DNA of 64,000 nucleotides from CBDIHH01 sp965279095 (GTDB lineage: Bacteria; Pseudomonadota; Alphaproteobacteria; Caulobacterales; Caulobacteraceae). The first letter of the stretch is position 1. Each line of letters opens with the position of its first letter. Position numbers and translations under genes: made by a program. The stretch lies in the NCBI GenBank assembly GCA_965279095.1, contig CBDIHH010000004.1:186001-250000 (forward strand), in the 5' to 3' direction. The notes under the pieces were generated by a model. That model was not told the DNA's origin. It made no database searches and saw only the letters and a list, made by a program, of their open reading frames with translations. Shown piece by piece: positions 45,169 through 53,670 of the stretch.

Positions 45169-46320
45169 ATGACGGGGCTGGGCGCGACGGGGCGGCCGCC
45201 GGGGGCGGAGGCAGATGCGCTGCAGGCCCTGCTGGAGCAGCGCGCCGCCTGGTGGCGGGACCGCGACCATGCCCTCGATATTGCCGACATGGCGCCGCTG
45301 GAGACGGTCCGGGGCGGCCCCGGTCCGGCCATCGCCGAGGCGGCCAGGGGTGACGAGCGGCTGACCCCCGCGGCCGCCCAGGCGGCGATCGCCTATGTCG
45401 AGCCCCTGCATACCCAGAGCCTGCTGGTGTGGCAGGGCGGGGCCCTGCAGCTGGAATGGTACGGGCCGGGGTATGACGCCGGATCGAAATCGTCACCGGC
45501 CTCGATGATGAAGCCGGTGATGGCCCTCGCCGTGGGGGCGGCCATCTCGGCGGGCCACATCCACTCGGTGGCGGCGCCGATCGGAACCTGGCTGACCGAA
45601 TGGTCTCACGACGCCCGCGGCGCCATCACCGTGCGCCAGCTATTGCAGATGAGTTCGGGCCTGCTGAAGGACGGCCTGACCTTGATCGATCCGCGGGCCA
45701 CGGAACTGATGCTCGGGGTGCGTATGGAGGCGGTGCTGTTGCAGACGCCCCTGGTGGGCGTTCCCGGCGAGACCTTCGAATACAACAACACCAATTCGTC
45801 GCTTCTGGGGCTGATCCTCGAGCGGGCGACCGGGCGCCGCTACGCCGACTGGCTGTCGCAGGCCGTGTGGCGACCGATCGGCGCGGCCGACGCCGCGGTG
45901 TGGCTGGACCGGCCGGGGGGCCTGGCGCGCAGCGCCTGCTGCCTGGTCGCCACCGGTCGGGACTGGCTTCGCCTGGGTCTGCTGGTGAAGGATCGCGGGG
46001 CGGTGGGCGCCACGGCCGTGATCGATGCGGCGTGGATCGACGAGATGACCGCGCCCTCGCCCAACAACGCGAATTTCGGCTACCAGATCTGGCGCGCCAG
46101 CCCCTATGCGCCCCAGCGGGGCTATGGCACGAGCGCGCCGCCGGTCCCGGCCTCGGAGCCCTTCCTCGCCGACGACATGGTCTATTTCGACGGCGCCATC
46201 GGCCAGCGGGTCTATATCTCGGCCGAGCGCGACCTGGTGATCGTACGCATCGGCCGGGCGGCGCCCGGATGGGACGACGCGGTGCTGCCCAATATCGTTG
46301 TGCGCGGCCTGGGTCAGTAG
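45169..46320 (+). CDS. Class-C beta-lactamase-like serine hydrolase (NylB-like)
   Basis: A 383-residue serine hydrolase of the beta-lactamase/esterase family. The nucleophile motif is Ser112-Met-Met-Lys115 and the second motif Tyr205-Asn-Asn207; a C-terminal DGAIGQRVYISAERDLVIVR block is typical. No signal peptide is visible, so it should be cytoplasmic. This argues against a true beta-lactamase and for an esterase or amide hydrolase such as 6-aminohexanoate-dimer hydrolase (NylB), whose nucleophile is also Ser112. A relative with the same overall pattern lies at 55193. It may be co-transcribed with the AllA-like gene 66 bp downstream. Confidence 0.83.
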   Translation: MTGLGATGRPPGAEADALQALLEQRAAWWRDRDHALDIADMAPLETVRGGPGPAIAEAARGDERLTPAAAQAAIAYVEPLHTQSLLVWQGGALQLEWYGPGYDAGSKSSPASMMKPVMALAVGAAISAGHIHSVAAPIGTWLTEWSHDARGAITVRQLLQMSSGLLKDGLTLIDPRATELMLGVRMEAVLLQTPLVGVPGETFEYNNTNSSLLGLILERATGRRYADWLSQAVWRPIGAADAAVWLDRPGGLARSACCLVATGRDWLRLGLLVKDRGAVGATAVIDAAWIDEMTAPSPNNANFGYQIWRASPYAPQRGYGTSAPPVPASEPFLADDMVYFDGAIGQRVYISAERDLVIVRIGRAAPGWDDAVLPNIVVRGLGQ

Positions 46321-46386
46321 ACTGCCGACCTGGGCGCGATGGCGCTGATCAAACGGACGCGCTATTCAGACACGCCGCCGTAAAGG

Positions 46387-46944
46387 ATGACGACGATGGA
46401 AACCCGTGAGCTGGTTGTTGAACGCGCGACCGCCGAGGCCTTGCGGCCCTTCGGCGAAATCGTCGGCGGTCCGGTCGATATGGACGAGCCGGGCACGAGC
46501 TTCTACGGCGCGCAGGTGAAGACGACCCGCCCGACCTTCATCTCCGACGAGGAGACCGAGGTGGCGGTCTGCACCCTGACCCGGCGGCCCCTGGAGGTGC
46601 GCTGGATGGAGCGGCACTTCAAGCACACCCAGGTGTTCCTGCCCCTCGGCGGCAAGCCGTTCATCGCCGTGCTGGCCCCGCCCACCGACAGCGAGCTGCC
46701 CAATCTCGACGACGCCAGGGCCTTCCTGTTCGACGGCCAAGTCGGCCTGTCGATGCACATCGGCACCTGGCACGAATTCCCCTTCGCCCTGATCGACGGC
46801 ACGCAGCTGGTGGTGCTGCTGCGCAAGGAGACCAGCACCGCGCTGAAGCCGGAGAATGTTCTCGACGGGGAGGGCGTGGGCCCGGACCTGGACAAGAAGG
46901 ACATCACGCGGCGCCTGGGCGTGGTCCTGAAGCCGCAGCTTTAG
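46387..46944 (+). CDS. Ureidoglycolate lyase family (AllA-like) protein
   Basis: A 185-residue cupin-like protein of the AllA family, which splits ureidoglycolate into glyoxylate and urea in purine catabolism. The family block MERHFKHTQVFLPLGGKPFIAVL (two adjoining parts), ARAFLFDGQVGLSMHIGTWHEFPF and a VVLLRKET strand are clear. It reads in the same direction as the hydrolase before it. No other allantoin genes lie beside it, although a PuuE-like protein is at 15730, so the real substrate could be a related ureido or hydroxy acid. ATG at 46387 follows AAAGGA; a second ATG lies three codons in. Confidence 0.83.
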   Translation: MTTMETRELVVERATAEALRPFGEIVGGPVDMDEPGTSFYGAQVKTTRPTFISDEETEVAVCTLTRRPLEVRWMERHFKHTQVFLPLGGKPFIAVLAPPTDSELPNLDDARAFLFDGQVGLSMHIGTWHEFPFALIDGTQLVVLLRKETSTALKPENVLDGEGVGPDLDKKDITRRLGVVLKPQL

Positions 46945-46967
46945 GGGGCGGCGGGCTCACTCAAATT

Positions 46968-47442
46968 CGTCATCCCGGGGCGCGCGCTTGCGCGAACCCG
47001 GGAGCCGGCAGCGAAGACCTTGCCGTGCGGCGCGTTGAGGGTGGGGCTGCTGGGTCCTGGATGAGTCCGCTTCGCGGCTCTCCAGGATGACGGCTGAGAG
47101 GGGGGCGCTCCAAAAAAAGGATCGTCATCCTGGGGCGCGCGCTTGCGCGAACCCGGGATCCAGCAGCGAAGACCTTGCCGTGCGGCGCGTTGAGGGTGGA
47201 GCTGCTGGGTCCTGGATGAGTCCGCTTCGCGGCTCTCCAGGATGACGGCTGAGGGGGGTGCGCGACATATCCAGATAGGTCGTCATCCTTGCGCGATGCG
47301 CAGCATCGACGCGAGGACCCAGCAGCGAAGACCTTGCCGTGCGGCGCGTTGAGGGTGGCGCTGCTGGGTCCTGGATGAGTCCGCAGAGCCTGTCTTCGGG
47401 TCGGCCTTCGGCCGAACCCGGGGGCGGCTCTCCAGGGCAACG
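46968..47442. repeat. Tandem array of three family A palindromes, last one mosaic
   Basis: Units at 46968-47092, 47123-47247 and 47281-47442 (steps 155 and 158 bp). In the third, the TTCG tetraloop of the right-hand hairpin (TCCGC-TTCG-CGG in other copies) is replaced by a palindromic module of about 38 bp (47386-47423). The array fills the gap between the AllA-like gene and mucR, which converge on it. From 47443 to 47497 nothing else is seen. Confidence 0.9.
47386..47423. repeat. Family H module nested in a family A repeat
   Basis: Reads GAGCCTGTCTTCGGG then TCGGCCTTCGGCCGA then ACCCGGG. The reverse complement closely matches 63610-63646 (CCCGGGTCCGGCC...GACAGGCTC). It sits exactly where other copies have a tetraloop. 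Confidence 0.7.
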
Positions 47443-47497
47443 GCCGTTGGCCGCGGCGCGCTCCCCCCGATCGGGGAAGCGCGCCGGGCGTAGCGGA

Positions 47498-48088
47498 CTA
47501 GACGGGCTGCTTGGGCTTGCGGCCACGACGCTTGGGCGTCGCGGCGGCGGCCGCGGCGGCGCGGTCGGCGTTGCGCGGGCGGCCACGACCGCGGGGGGCG
47601 GCGGGAGCCGGGGCCCCGGCGTCCGGCGCGGCGTCAGCGGCGGCGGTGCTGGGCGCGGCTTCGGCGGCGGGAGAGCCGGCCTTGCGGCCGAGGCCCAGGT
47701 TCTTGGCCATCTGCGAGCGGGCGGCGCTGTAGTTGGGCGACACCATGGGATAGTCGTTGGGCAGGCCCCACTTGGCGCGATATTGCTCAGGGGTCATGCC
47801 GCGCGTGGCCAGGTGACGGCGAAGCGTCTTGTAGGGCTTGTTGTCTTCGAAGCTAAGAAGACCATCCGGCGTGATCGACTTGCGGATCTGCGCCGGAGTC
47901 AGTTTCTCCATGACCGGCGCTTCTTCGGCGGCGCCAGCGTCGGCGCCGGCGGTTCCAACCGATTGCAGGCTGGTGGCGATCTGGTTCACGACCGACGGAA
48001 TGTCCGACGGGCTGATGTGCGAGTTCGAGAAATAAGCAGCAGCGACCTCGGCGACCAGCTCGCGCAGACGTTCGTTTTCTTCAGCCAT
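47498..48088 (-). CDS. mucR: MucR/Ros-family regulator with AT-hook tail
   Basis: A 196-residue regulator. The N-terminal helix MAEENERLRELVAEVAAAYFSN mediates oligomerisation in MucR proteins. The DNA-binding part reads ITPDGLLSFEDNKPYKTLRRH, then GMTPEQYRAKWGLPNDYPMVSPNYS, an excellent MucR match. The zinc-finger positions are altered: Ser79 where Cys is usual, Asp82 for the second ligand, and Arg-Gly where the second His should be. A tail of about 55 residues, absent from typical MucR (about 140), ends in two AT-hook-like motifs, RGRGRPRN (166-173) and KRRGRKPK (186-193). The start at 48088 follows GGAGAACTATCT. It likely acts as an H-NS-like global repressor and controls itself. Confidence 0.9.
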   Translation of the reverse strand: MAEENERLRELVAEVAAAYFSNSHISPSDIPSVVNQIATSLQSVGTAGADAGAAEEAPVMEKLTPAQIRKSITPDGLLSFEDNKPYKTLRRHLATRGMTPEQYRAKWGLPNDYPMVSPNYSAARSQMAKNLGLGRKAGSPAAEAAPSTAAADAAPDAGAPAPAAPRGRGRPRNADRAAAAAAATPKRRGRKPKQPV

Positions 48089-48559
48089 AGATAGTTCTCC
48101 AGTGAGTGTGCGGCCCCAGTAGCCGCATGTAGCGCACTCTTCAAGATTATTGAAATCCAAAAATGCGCGGGTCGCAGCAATCGACCTGGGACTGTAAATG
48201 TCCCGCGAGGCATCGGCGTTCCGCGACTTGTGGTGAAGAGCGCGCGATAGATGGATAAAGACCGCGCCTGGCGTCCAATTGCATCTGCGCCTTGCGGGCC
48301 GATGCGGTCCGCAGGTCCTTGCGCCGTAAGGACTTGCGACGCCTTTCAGGGCAGGGTCGAGGGGCAGTCCGGGGGGCGTTCAAGCGCCAATATGTCACAG
48401 GGCAGGGAGAACAACCGGCGCCCGCGTCCAGGATAGGGCGCCGGGAACATGGCGGCGGATGACCCGCCAATCGGATAGGGGCCTCGCAGGGGGTTGGAGG
48501 CGGCCGCCGGCGGCTTAAGGTCGGCGCCTGCCTCTCAGACCTCAGCCGGAACAGACGCC
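48089..48559. other. Long intergenic region between mucR and the flavoprotein gene
   Basis: No gene is supported in these 471 bp. The part near mucR is locally AT-rich and holds its promoter; a GGGAC-TGTAAAT-GTCCC hairpin lies around 48190. The rest is GC-rich with only arginine-rich shadow frames on both strands. The FAD gene promoter must lie near 48480-48550, but I cannot fix it. Confidence 0.6.
48140..48154. promoter_or_regulatory. AT-rich dyad TTCAA-GATTA-TTGAA, candidate MucR operator
   Basis: A perfect 5-bp inverted repeat in the only AT-rich patch upstream of mucR, about 52 bp before its start. MucR proteins bind AT-rich sites with T-A steps and repress their own genes; binding here is inferred. 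Confidence 0.35.
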
Positions 48560-49975
48560 ATGACCTTGATCGACAGCGACAGGACCTGGGATGTCATCAT
48601 CGTGGGGGCGGGGACGGCGGGCCTTCCCGCCGCCATCTTCGCCGGCCGCCGGGGGGCGAAGGTGCTGTTGCTGGAGGCGGCCGACCGGATCGGCGGGGCC
48701 CTGCACCTGTCGAGCGGCAGCCTCAGCGCCGCGGGCACCCGGCGCCAGCGGGACAAGGGCATCGAGGATTCCGCCGACAACCAGTTCAACGACAGCCTGC
48801 GTATCAGTCACGGCACCGGGGACCGCACGGTCCTGCGTCTGTGGCACGACAATGCGGCGGAGACCTTCGACTGGCTGATGGAGCAGGGGCTGGATATTCC
48901 CGACACCGATCCGATCCTCAATCCGGCCCACGAATTCTACAACACCCCGCGCACCTACACGCCGAAGAAGCAGGCGCTCGCCTATCTGGAGCTGTTCGAG
49001 CCGATGCTGCGCGAACAGATCGACGCCGGCGCCGTGACCCTGGCGCTGAACACGCGGATGACGCGGCTGATCCGGTCCGCCGAGGGGGCGGTGACCGGCG
49101 TCGAGGCCGACGGGCCGGACGGAGCCGTCACGGTCCACGGCAAGTCGGTGGTGCTGACCACCGGGGGCTATCTGTCCAACCCGGTGATGTGGCGAGAACT
49201 GCACGGCCAGCCGCTCTACAGCTACGGCTGGGCCCACGCCCAGGGGGACGGCCACAAGGCGGCCGAGGCCATCGGCGCCGACATCCGCCACGCCGAGAAC
49301 TTCCTGCCCACCTTCGGCGCCCTGCACGACGTGGACGAGCCGGGGAAATACTGGATGGGCTCCAAGGTCCTGCCCAGCAGGCGCGATCCCTGGGAGATCT
49401 ATGTCACCGACAAGGGGGAGCGGTTCATCCGCGAGGACTGTCCCAGCGTGGACGAGCGCGAGCGGGCCCTGCTGCGCACCGGCTCCCTGTCCTACTGGAC
49501 GGTGTTCGACGCGCGCATCCACCGCGAGGCGCCGCAATTCTACATGTGGCCGCAGGACAAGCTGCAGCGGGCCTTCGACAAGGGCGAGGACTTCCTCAAG
49601 GCCGACAGCCTGGACACCCTGGCGGCGGCCATGGGGGTCGAGGCGCGGGTGCTGAAGCATACGGTGCGCGAATACAACCAGGCCCAGGAGAGCGGCTCGG
49701 ACGCCCTCGGCCGCAAATTCTTGCCCGCGCCCATCGCCGAAGGGCCTTTCTACGCCGTGCGAACCTACGGCACCTCGGTCACCAGCTTCGCGGGCATCGG
49801 GGTCAATGGCGATCTCAATGTGCTCGACGCCGAGGACCGGCCGATTCCCCACCTCTATGCCGCCGGCGAGGTCCTGGGCATGGGGGTGTTCGGCCATTCC
49901 TTCCTGGGCGGCTCGACCATCTCCTCGTCGATCACCTTCGGCCGCCTGCTGGGGCAGCGGATCCTGCGCTGGTAG
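48560..49975 (+). CDS. FAD-dependent oxidoreductase (fumarate reductase/3-ketosteroid dehydrogenase type)
   Basis: A 471-residue flavoprotein of the succinate dehydrogenase/fumarate reductase flavoprotein superfamily. The dinucleotide-binding VIIVGAGTAGLPAAIFAGRRGAKVLLLEAA motif spans about residues 13-42 (read in two blocks), IGGALHLSSGSLSAAGTR follows, and the FAD-contact C-terminus reads LYAAGEVLGMGVFGHSFLGG then TISSSITFGRLLGQ. Related enzymes dehydrogenate 3-ketosteroids or reduce enoates. No signal peptide is seen. The start at 48560 is chosen because the longer reading (48494) adds only a non-homologous leader. It stands alone before a family G repeat. Confidence 0.85.
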   Translation: MTLIDSDRTWDVIIVGAGTAGLPAAIFAGRRGAKVLLLEAADRIGGALHLSSGSLSAAGTRRQRDKGIEDSADNQFNDSLRISHGTGDRTVLRLWHDNAAETFDWLMEQGLDIPDTDPILNPAHEFYNTPRTYTPKKQALAYLELFEPMLREQIDAGAVTLALNTRMTRLIRSAEGAVTGVEADGPDGAVTVHGKSVVLTTGGYLSNPVMWRELHGQPLYSYGWAHAQGDGHKAAEAIGADIRHAENFLPTFGALHDVDEPGKYWMGSKVLPSRRDPWEIYVTDKGERFIREDCPSVDERERALLRTGSLSYWTVFDARIHREAPQFYMWPQDKLQRAFDKGEDFLKADSLDTLAAAMGVEARVLKHTVREYNQAQESGSDALGRKFLPAPIAEGPFYAVRTYGTSVTSFAGIGVNGDLNVLDAEDRPIPHLYAAGEVLGMGVFGHSFLGGSTISSSITFGRLLGQRILRW

Positions 49976-50013
49976 GGGGCGCCTGATCCGGGGCCCCACA
50001 CTCACTCAGACGG

Positions 50014-50119
50014 CGTCATCGTCCGGCTTGACCGGACGACCTAGTCCCGCCGACCTCGACGCGCGTTTCAGCAACGGTCACGTCGATGCTGGGTCGTCCG
50101 GTCAAGCCGGACGATGACG
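50014..50119. repeat. Family G intergenic palindrome
   Basis: Arms CGTCATCGTCCGGCTTGACC and GGTCAAGCCGGACGATGACG, close to perfect over about 28 bp (they continue GGACGACC / GGGTCGTCC). It lies between convergent genes, the flavoprotein and the SMP-30-like gene. One copy in the window. Confidence 0.9.
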
Positions 50120-50132
50120 ATGGATGGGAGGG

Positions 50133-51212
50133 CTACTGGGGTCTCGCCGGGGGGCGCAGGCGGGTGATGCGGTCGCCATAGGCCGTCCCGAGGTAGAGCA
50201 CGCCGGCCTTGCGCAGGGCCACCGAGGGGCCGGGGACGAAGGCCCCGTCGCTGGTCGCCAGGGGCCGGGTCCGGCCGGTGTTCAGGTCGACTTCCACCGC
50301 CGCGCCGGGAAAGCCGCAGCCCGGCTCGCGCAGGGCGGCGCAGTTCTGGGTGCTGACCATCGGCGCCCCCGTGCCCCCGGCGACGATGACCCGGCCGCCG
50401 CCGGCCAGGGTCAGGTTGTCGGGCTGCATGGCCACGGGGATGCGCCGCCGCCGCCCGCCGTCGGCGTCGATGCGGTTGACCACATGGCCGTAGGTCTCGG
50501 AGAAGGCGATCCAGGCGCCGTCCGGCGCCGCGGCGACGCCGTTGGGGAAGGCGCCCTCGGTGTGGGGGATCGGCCGCCAGCCGCCGTCCCGGGACCAGCG
50601 CGCCACGAAGCCGGTGGGCAGGCCCTTGAGCAGCCGGGCGTCGCGGGTCGGCTTGTCCATGGTCCGGTCGAACATGTGGGTGGCGGCCACCCCGTCGGGC
50701 AGCAGGGCCACGTCATTGAGGAAATAGGCCGCCGGCGCCGCGGCGCAGCCCGACCAGCTCAGGGTCGGGGCGCCGTCCGCCAGGGCGACGCGGAAGAATT
50801 CGATGCGGTCGGCGCCGTCATGGTTGACCACGGCCAGGCGATAGCCCTCCCCGTCGCGGACCAGGTCGATGCCGCCGTTGTGCAGGCGGGGGGAGCGGGG
50901 GCAGGCGGGATCGCCGTCCATGACCGCAGATGCGGGGGCCTTGGCGGCGTCCAGGGGGACGATCCGGCCCTGCACGGTGTCGAAGCCCGTCAGCCCGCCC
51001 GCGTCGGCCGGGCCCTGGGCGCTGACCAGGGTCCAGTCGGTCCCGGTCAGGTCGACGATGTCCTCGGGGCCGGCGAAGCGGCAGACCTGATGGGACTGGC
51101 AGGGCCCGACCGGCTGCCCGGCCTGGACGCGGGGCGTCCAGGCCAGCAGCGCCAGCCCGAGGGCGGCGACCGCAATTCCGGCCGGCTTGCGCCGGCCGGT
51201 TCCGCGCATCAT
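50133..51212 (-). CDS. Exported SMP-30/arylesterase-like beta-propeller protein
   Basis: A 359-residue exported protein; the signal segment is GIAVAALGLALLAWTPRVQA. The body is a six-bladed propeller of the SMP-30/gluconolaconase/strictosidine synthase type, with recurring blade text such as RLHNGGIDLVRDGEGYRLAVVNHDG, AYFLNDVALLPDGVAATHMFD and FPNGVAAAPDGAWIAFSETY. The Asn-Asp and Pro-Asn pairs are the usual calcium ligands. Cysteines at several positions suggest periplasmic disulfides. It probably hydrolyses a lactone or ester. It is 13 bp downstream of the TonB receptor gene, so the receptor may import this enzyme's substrate or product. Confidence 0.82.
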   Translation of the reverse strand: MMRGTGRRKPAGIAVAALGLALLAWTPRVQAGQPVGPCQSHQVCRFAGPEDIVDLTGTDWTLVSAQGPADAGGLTGFDTVQGRIVPLDAAKAPASAVMDGDPACPRSPRLHNGGIDLVRDGEGYRLAVVNHDGADRIEFFRVALADGAPTLSWSGCAAAPAAYFLNDVALLPDGVAATHMFDRTMDKPTRDARLLKGLPTGFVARWSRDGGWRPIPHTEGAFPNGVAAAPDGAWIAFSETYGHVVNRIDADGGRRRRIPVAMQPDNLTLAGGGRVIVAGGTGAPMVSTQNCAALREPGCGFPGAAVEVDLNTGRTRPLATSDGAFVPGPSVALRKAGVLYLGTAYGDRITRLRPPARPQ

Positions 51213-51225
51213 GACCGGCGGCTCA

Positions 51226-53550
51226 TCAGAAGCGGTAGTCGAGACGGGCGCCGAAGGTGCGGCGCTCGCCCGGATAGATGCGGATGTAGGTGATGCCGGA
51301 GGTCGGCGCCCCGTCGTTGGTGGAGGCGGCGATGGTCACCCGTTCGGCGTAGCGATAGTCGGCCAGGTTCTTGCCCCACAGGGCGAACTCGACGCCCCCG
51401 CGGGTGACGCCGATGCGGCCGTTGACCAGCTTGATCGCACCCTGGTTCTGCTGCTCGGAGCCGGTGGTGTATTTGCCCGACTGATAGCTGTAGTCGGCCC
51501 GCACGAAGGCGTCGAAGCCCATGAACAGGTCCGGGAACTCCAGGTTCGGCGCCACGGCGAACTGATACTTGGAAGTCCGGCCCATCTGGTTGCCGCTGAC
51601 GTTGTCGCTGCAGCCGATGACGGAGATCTGGGTGCCGGGGAAGTCGCCGCAGGGGGCGGCCAGGTCGCCGTCGATGAAGCCCGACTTGTATTTCGGGTCC
51701 TGGTAGGCGGCCGAGGCATGCACCGAGATGTTCGGCGTGAAGAAGTAGGTGGCGTCGCCCTCGACGCCGCGCGAGCGCGCGTCGCCCTGGTTCAGCACCA
51801 CCGACAGGATCGAGCCGGGGACGTTGCGCTGGCCCTGGATGCCGGTCCAGTCGACGAAGAAGACGTCGGCGTTCAGGCGCAGCTTGCCGTCCATCAGGCC
51901 GGTGGTCTTGACGCCCGCCTCATAGCTCCAGTTGGACTCGATGCCGTATTTGTAGAAGGCCGGCGCCGGGCCGAAGGCGTTGGCGTTGAAGTTGCCGGTC
52001 TTCACGCCGCGCGCCGCCGAGGCGTAGCCGATGATCTCGGGGGTGAAGGCGTAGTTGACGGTGAAGCGCGGGGTCCAGAACTTGAAGCTCTGGCTGCCGA
52101 CGTTGGGCCGGCCGCCGACGATGGCCAGGGATCCGGTGCCGTTGAAGTCCTGGTCCTCGCGGGTGTAGCGGGCCTCGGCGGTGGCGGTCAGCTTGTCGGT
52201 GAACTTGTAGCCCACCGAGCCGTAGATGGCGCGACCCTCGGCCTTCTGGCGGCCGCCGTTGACGCTGAACGGCACCGGCGTGGAGGCGCGGTTGTTGAGC
52301 GCCTGGGCCGACACAGCGGTGATGTTGCTGAGATCGGAATCATAGCCGTAGAAGCCGGCCGTCCATTCGAACGGGCTGCCCGGCAGGGAGGTCAGCCGCA
52401 CGTCGAGGCTGGTGTCGGTGCTGATCGGCGAGACCGACGACACATAGGTCTGGGCCGAGCCGAAGATGGTGGGGATCGAGATGGCGGCCGGGTTGGCCAC
52501 GGTGTCGATCAGATTGGCGTAGTTGGCCTTGTTGTAGGACAGCGTGCCGCTGAGGGTGGCGAAGGGCAGCTCATAGTCGGCGCTGACATAGGACAGCTCG
52601 TTCTCGCCCGAGGTGCCGAAGCCGGTGGTGTCGTCGACGTTGACCGAGGTGTATTTGGCCGTGCCGCCGCAGAACAGGGTGCGGTAGGTGACGCCGTTGC
52701 GGATGGTCGTGGAGCCGCAGTTGTTGAGCAGGGTGTTCTGCTGCACCAGGGGCTCGGCCGAATTGTTGACCTCGCCGTGGGTGTAGAAGGCCTTCATCGA
52801 GAACTTGTCGTTCGGCTTGAAGATCGCCGACACGCCGTAGGCCTGGTTGTCCTTGTAGCCGCCGATGTAGTTGCCGCTGCGGTTGTTCTTGATGGTGCCG
52901 TCGAAGTCGCTGTGGCCGCCGAAGACGCGGACCGCGAACATCTCGCCCAGCGGGATGCTGACGCTGCCCTGCACGGTGCGGCGGCCGTAGGTGCCGACCT
53001 CGCCCGTGACCGAGCCGGTGAAGCGGCCGAGCACCGGCTGGGCGGTGATGTAGTTGATCGCGCCGGCGAAGGTGTTGCGGCCGTAGAGGGCGGCCTGCGG
53101 GCCCTTGTCGATCTCGATGCGGGCGATGTCGAGTAGGCCGAATTCCAGGCCCGAGCGGTTGTTCAGATAGACGCCGTCGATGAAGACGCCGACGTTGCCC
53201 TGCAGGGAGGTCTGGTCGACCTGCACCACGCCGCGGATGGTCGGGGCGGCATAGGCGCCGTTGACGTCCTGGAAGGTCAGGCCGGGGGTGAGGGCGGCGA
53301 GGTCAGCCAGGCTGGTGGCGCCGGCGCGGGCCAGTTCCTGCTGGCTGTAGTTGGTGATGGCGATGGGAACATTGAGGACGTTCTCCTCGCGCTTGCGGGC
53401 GGTGACGATCACCTCGTCCAGCGACGAGGGCGCGGCGGCCGGGGCGGCGCCGGCGGCGGTCTGGGCGGCGGCGCCCGAGGTGATCAGCAGCGAGGCGGCG
53501 AGGGCCCCGAGGGACGCCCCGGCCAGGGCGGTCAGGCGAGAGGTCTTCAT
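51226..53550 (-). CDS. TonB-dependent receptor
   Basis: A 774-residue outer-membrane receptor. The signal peptide is MKTSRLTALAGASLGALAAS... ending SGAAAQ; a TonB box (LDEVIVTARKREENVLNVPIA, two blocks) follows, then plug text LADLAALTPGLTFQDV and ARIEIDKGPQAALYGRNTFAGAINYIT. The barrel ends in FGARLDYRF. This is the large 'iron-oligosaccharide-type' receptor class that caulobacters use for varied organic nutrients, the same class as the barrel at 42078. ATG at 53550 follows GGGGAAGACC. The downstream lactonase-like gene is in the same operon; the divergently arranged modules suggest uptake of an ester- or amide-bearing nutrient. Confidence 0.9.
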   Translation of the reverse strand: MKTSRLTALAGASLGALAASLLITSGAAAQTAAGAAPAAAPSSLDEVIVTARKREENVLNVPIAITNYSQQELARAGATSLADLAALTPGLTFQDVNGAYAAPTIRGVVQVDQTSLQGNVGVFIDGVYLNNRSGLEFGLLDIARIEIDKGPQAALYGRNTFAGAINYITAQPVLGRFTGSVTGEVGTYGRRTVQGSVSIPLGEMFAVRVFGGHSDFDGTIKNNRSGNYIGGYKDNQAYGVSAIFKPNDKFSMKAFYTHGEVNNSAEPLVQQNTLLNNCGSTTIRNGVTYRTLFCGGTAKYTSVNVDDTTGFGTSGENELSYVSADYELPFATLSGTLSYNKANYANLIDTVANPAAISIPTIFGSAQTYVSSVSPISTDTSLDVRLTSLPGSPFEWTAGFYGYDSDLSNITAVSAQALNNRASTPVPFSVNGGRQKAEGRAIYGSVGYKFTDKLTATAEARYTREDQDFNGTGSLAIVGGRPNVGSQSFKFWTPRFTVNYAFTPEIIGYASAARGVKTGNFNANAFGPAPAFYKYGIESNWSYEAGVKTTGLMDGKLRLNADVFFVDWTGIQGQRNVPGSILSVVLNQGDARSRGVEGDATYFFTPNISVHASAAYQDPKYKSGFIDGDLAAPCGDFPGTQISVIGCSDNVSGNQMGRTSKYQFAVAPNLEFPDLFMGFDAFVRADYSYQSGKYTTGSEQQNQGAIKLVNGRIGVTRGGVEFALWGKNLADYRYAERVTIAASTNDGAPTSGITYIRIYPGERRTFGARLDYRF

Positions 53551-53670
53551 GGTCTTCCCCTTGATTGTTGGGCGCGCGCGCGAGCGTGCGGCGGGCGCAC
53601 CTTTGGTCCGATTTTCCACCGCTGGCGCTGCGGCAATTTATTTGCCTGACAGGCGGTTAGCCTGCGCGCC

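Noticed and set aside
45169..46320. Antibiotic-resistance beta-lactamase
   Set aside because: It has SxxK and YxN motifs but no signal peptide. The context is catabolic, fitting the esterase/amide-hydrolase branch.
48147..48470. 107-codon frame upstream of mucR
   Set aside because: Arg/Pro-rich with no family resemblance or ribosome site. It overlaps the likely mucR promoter.
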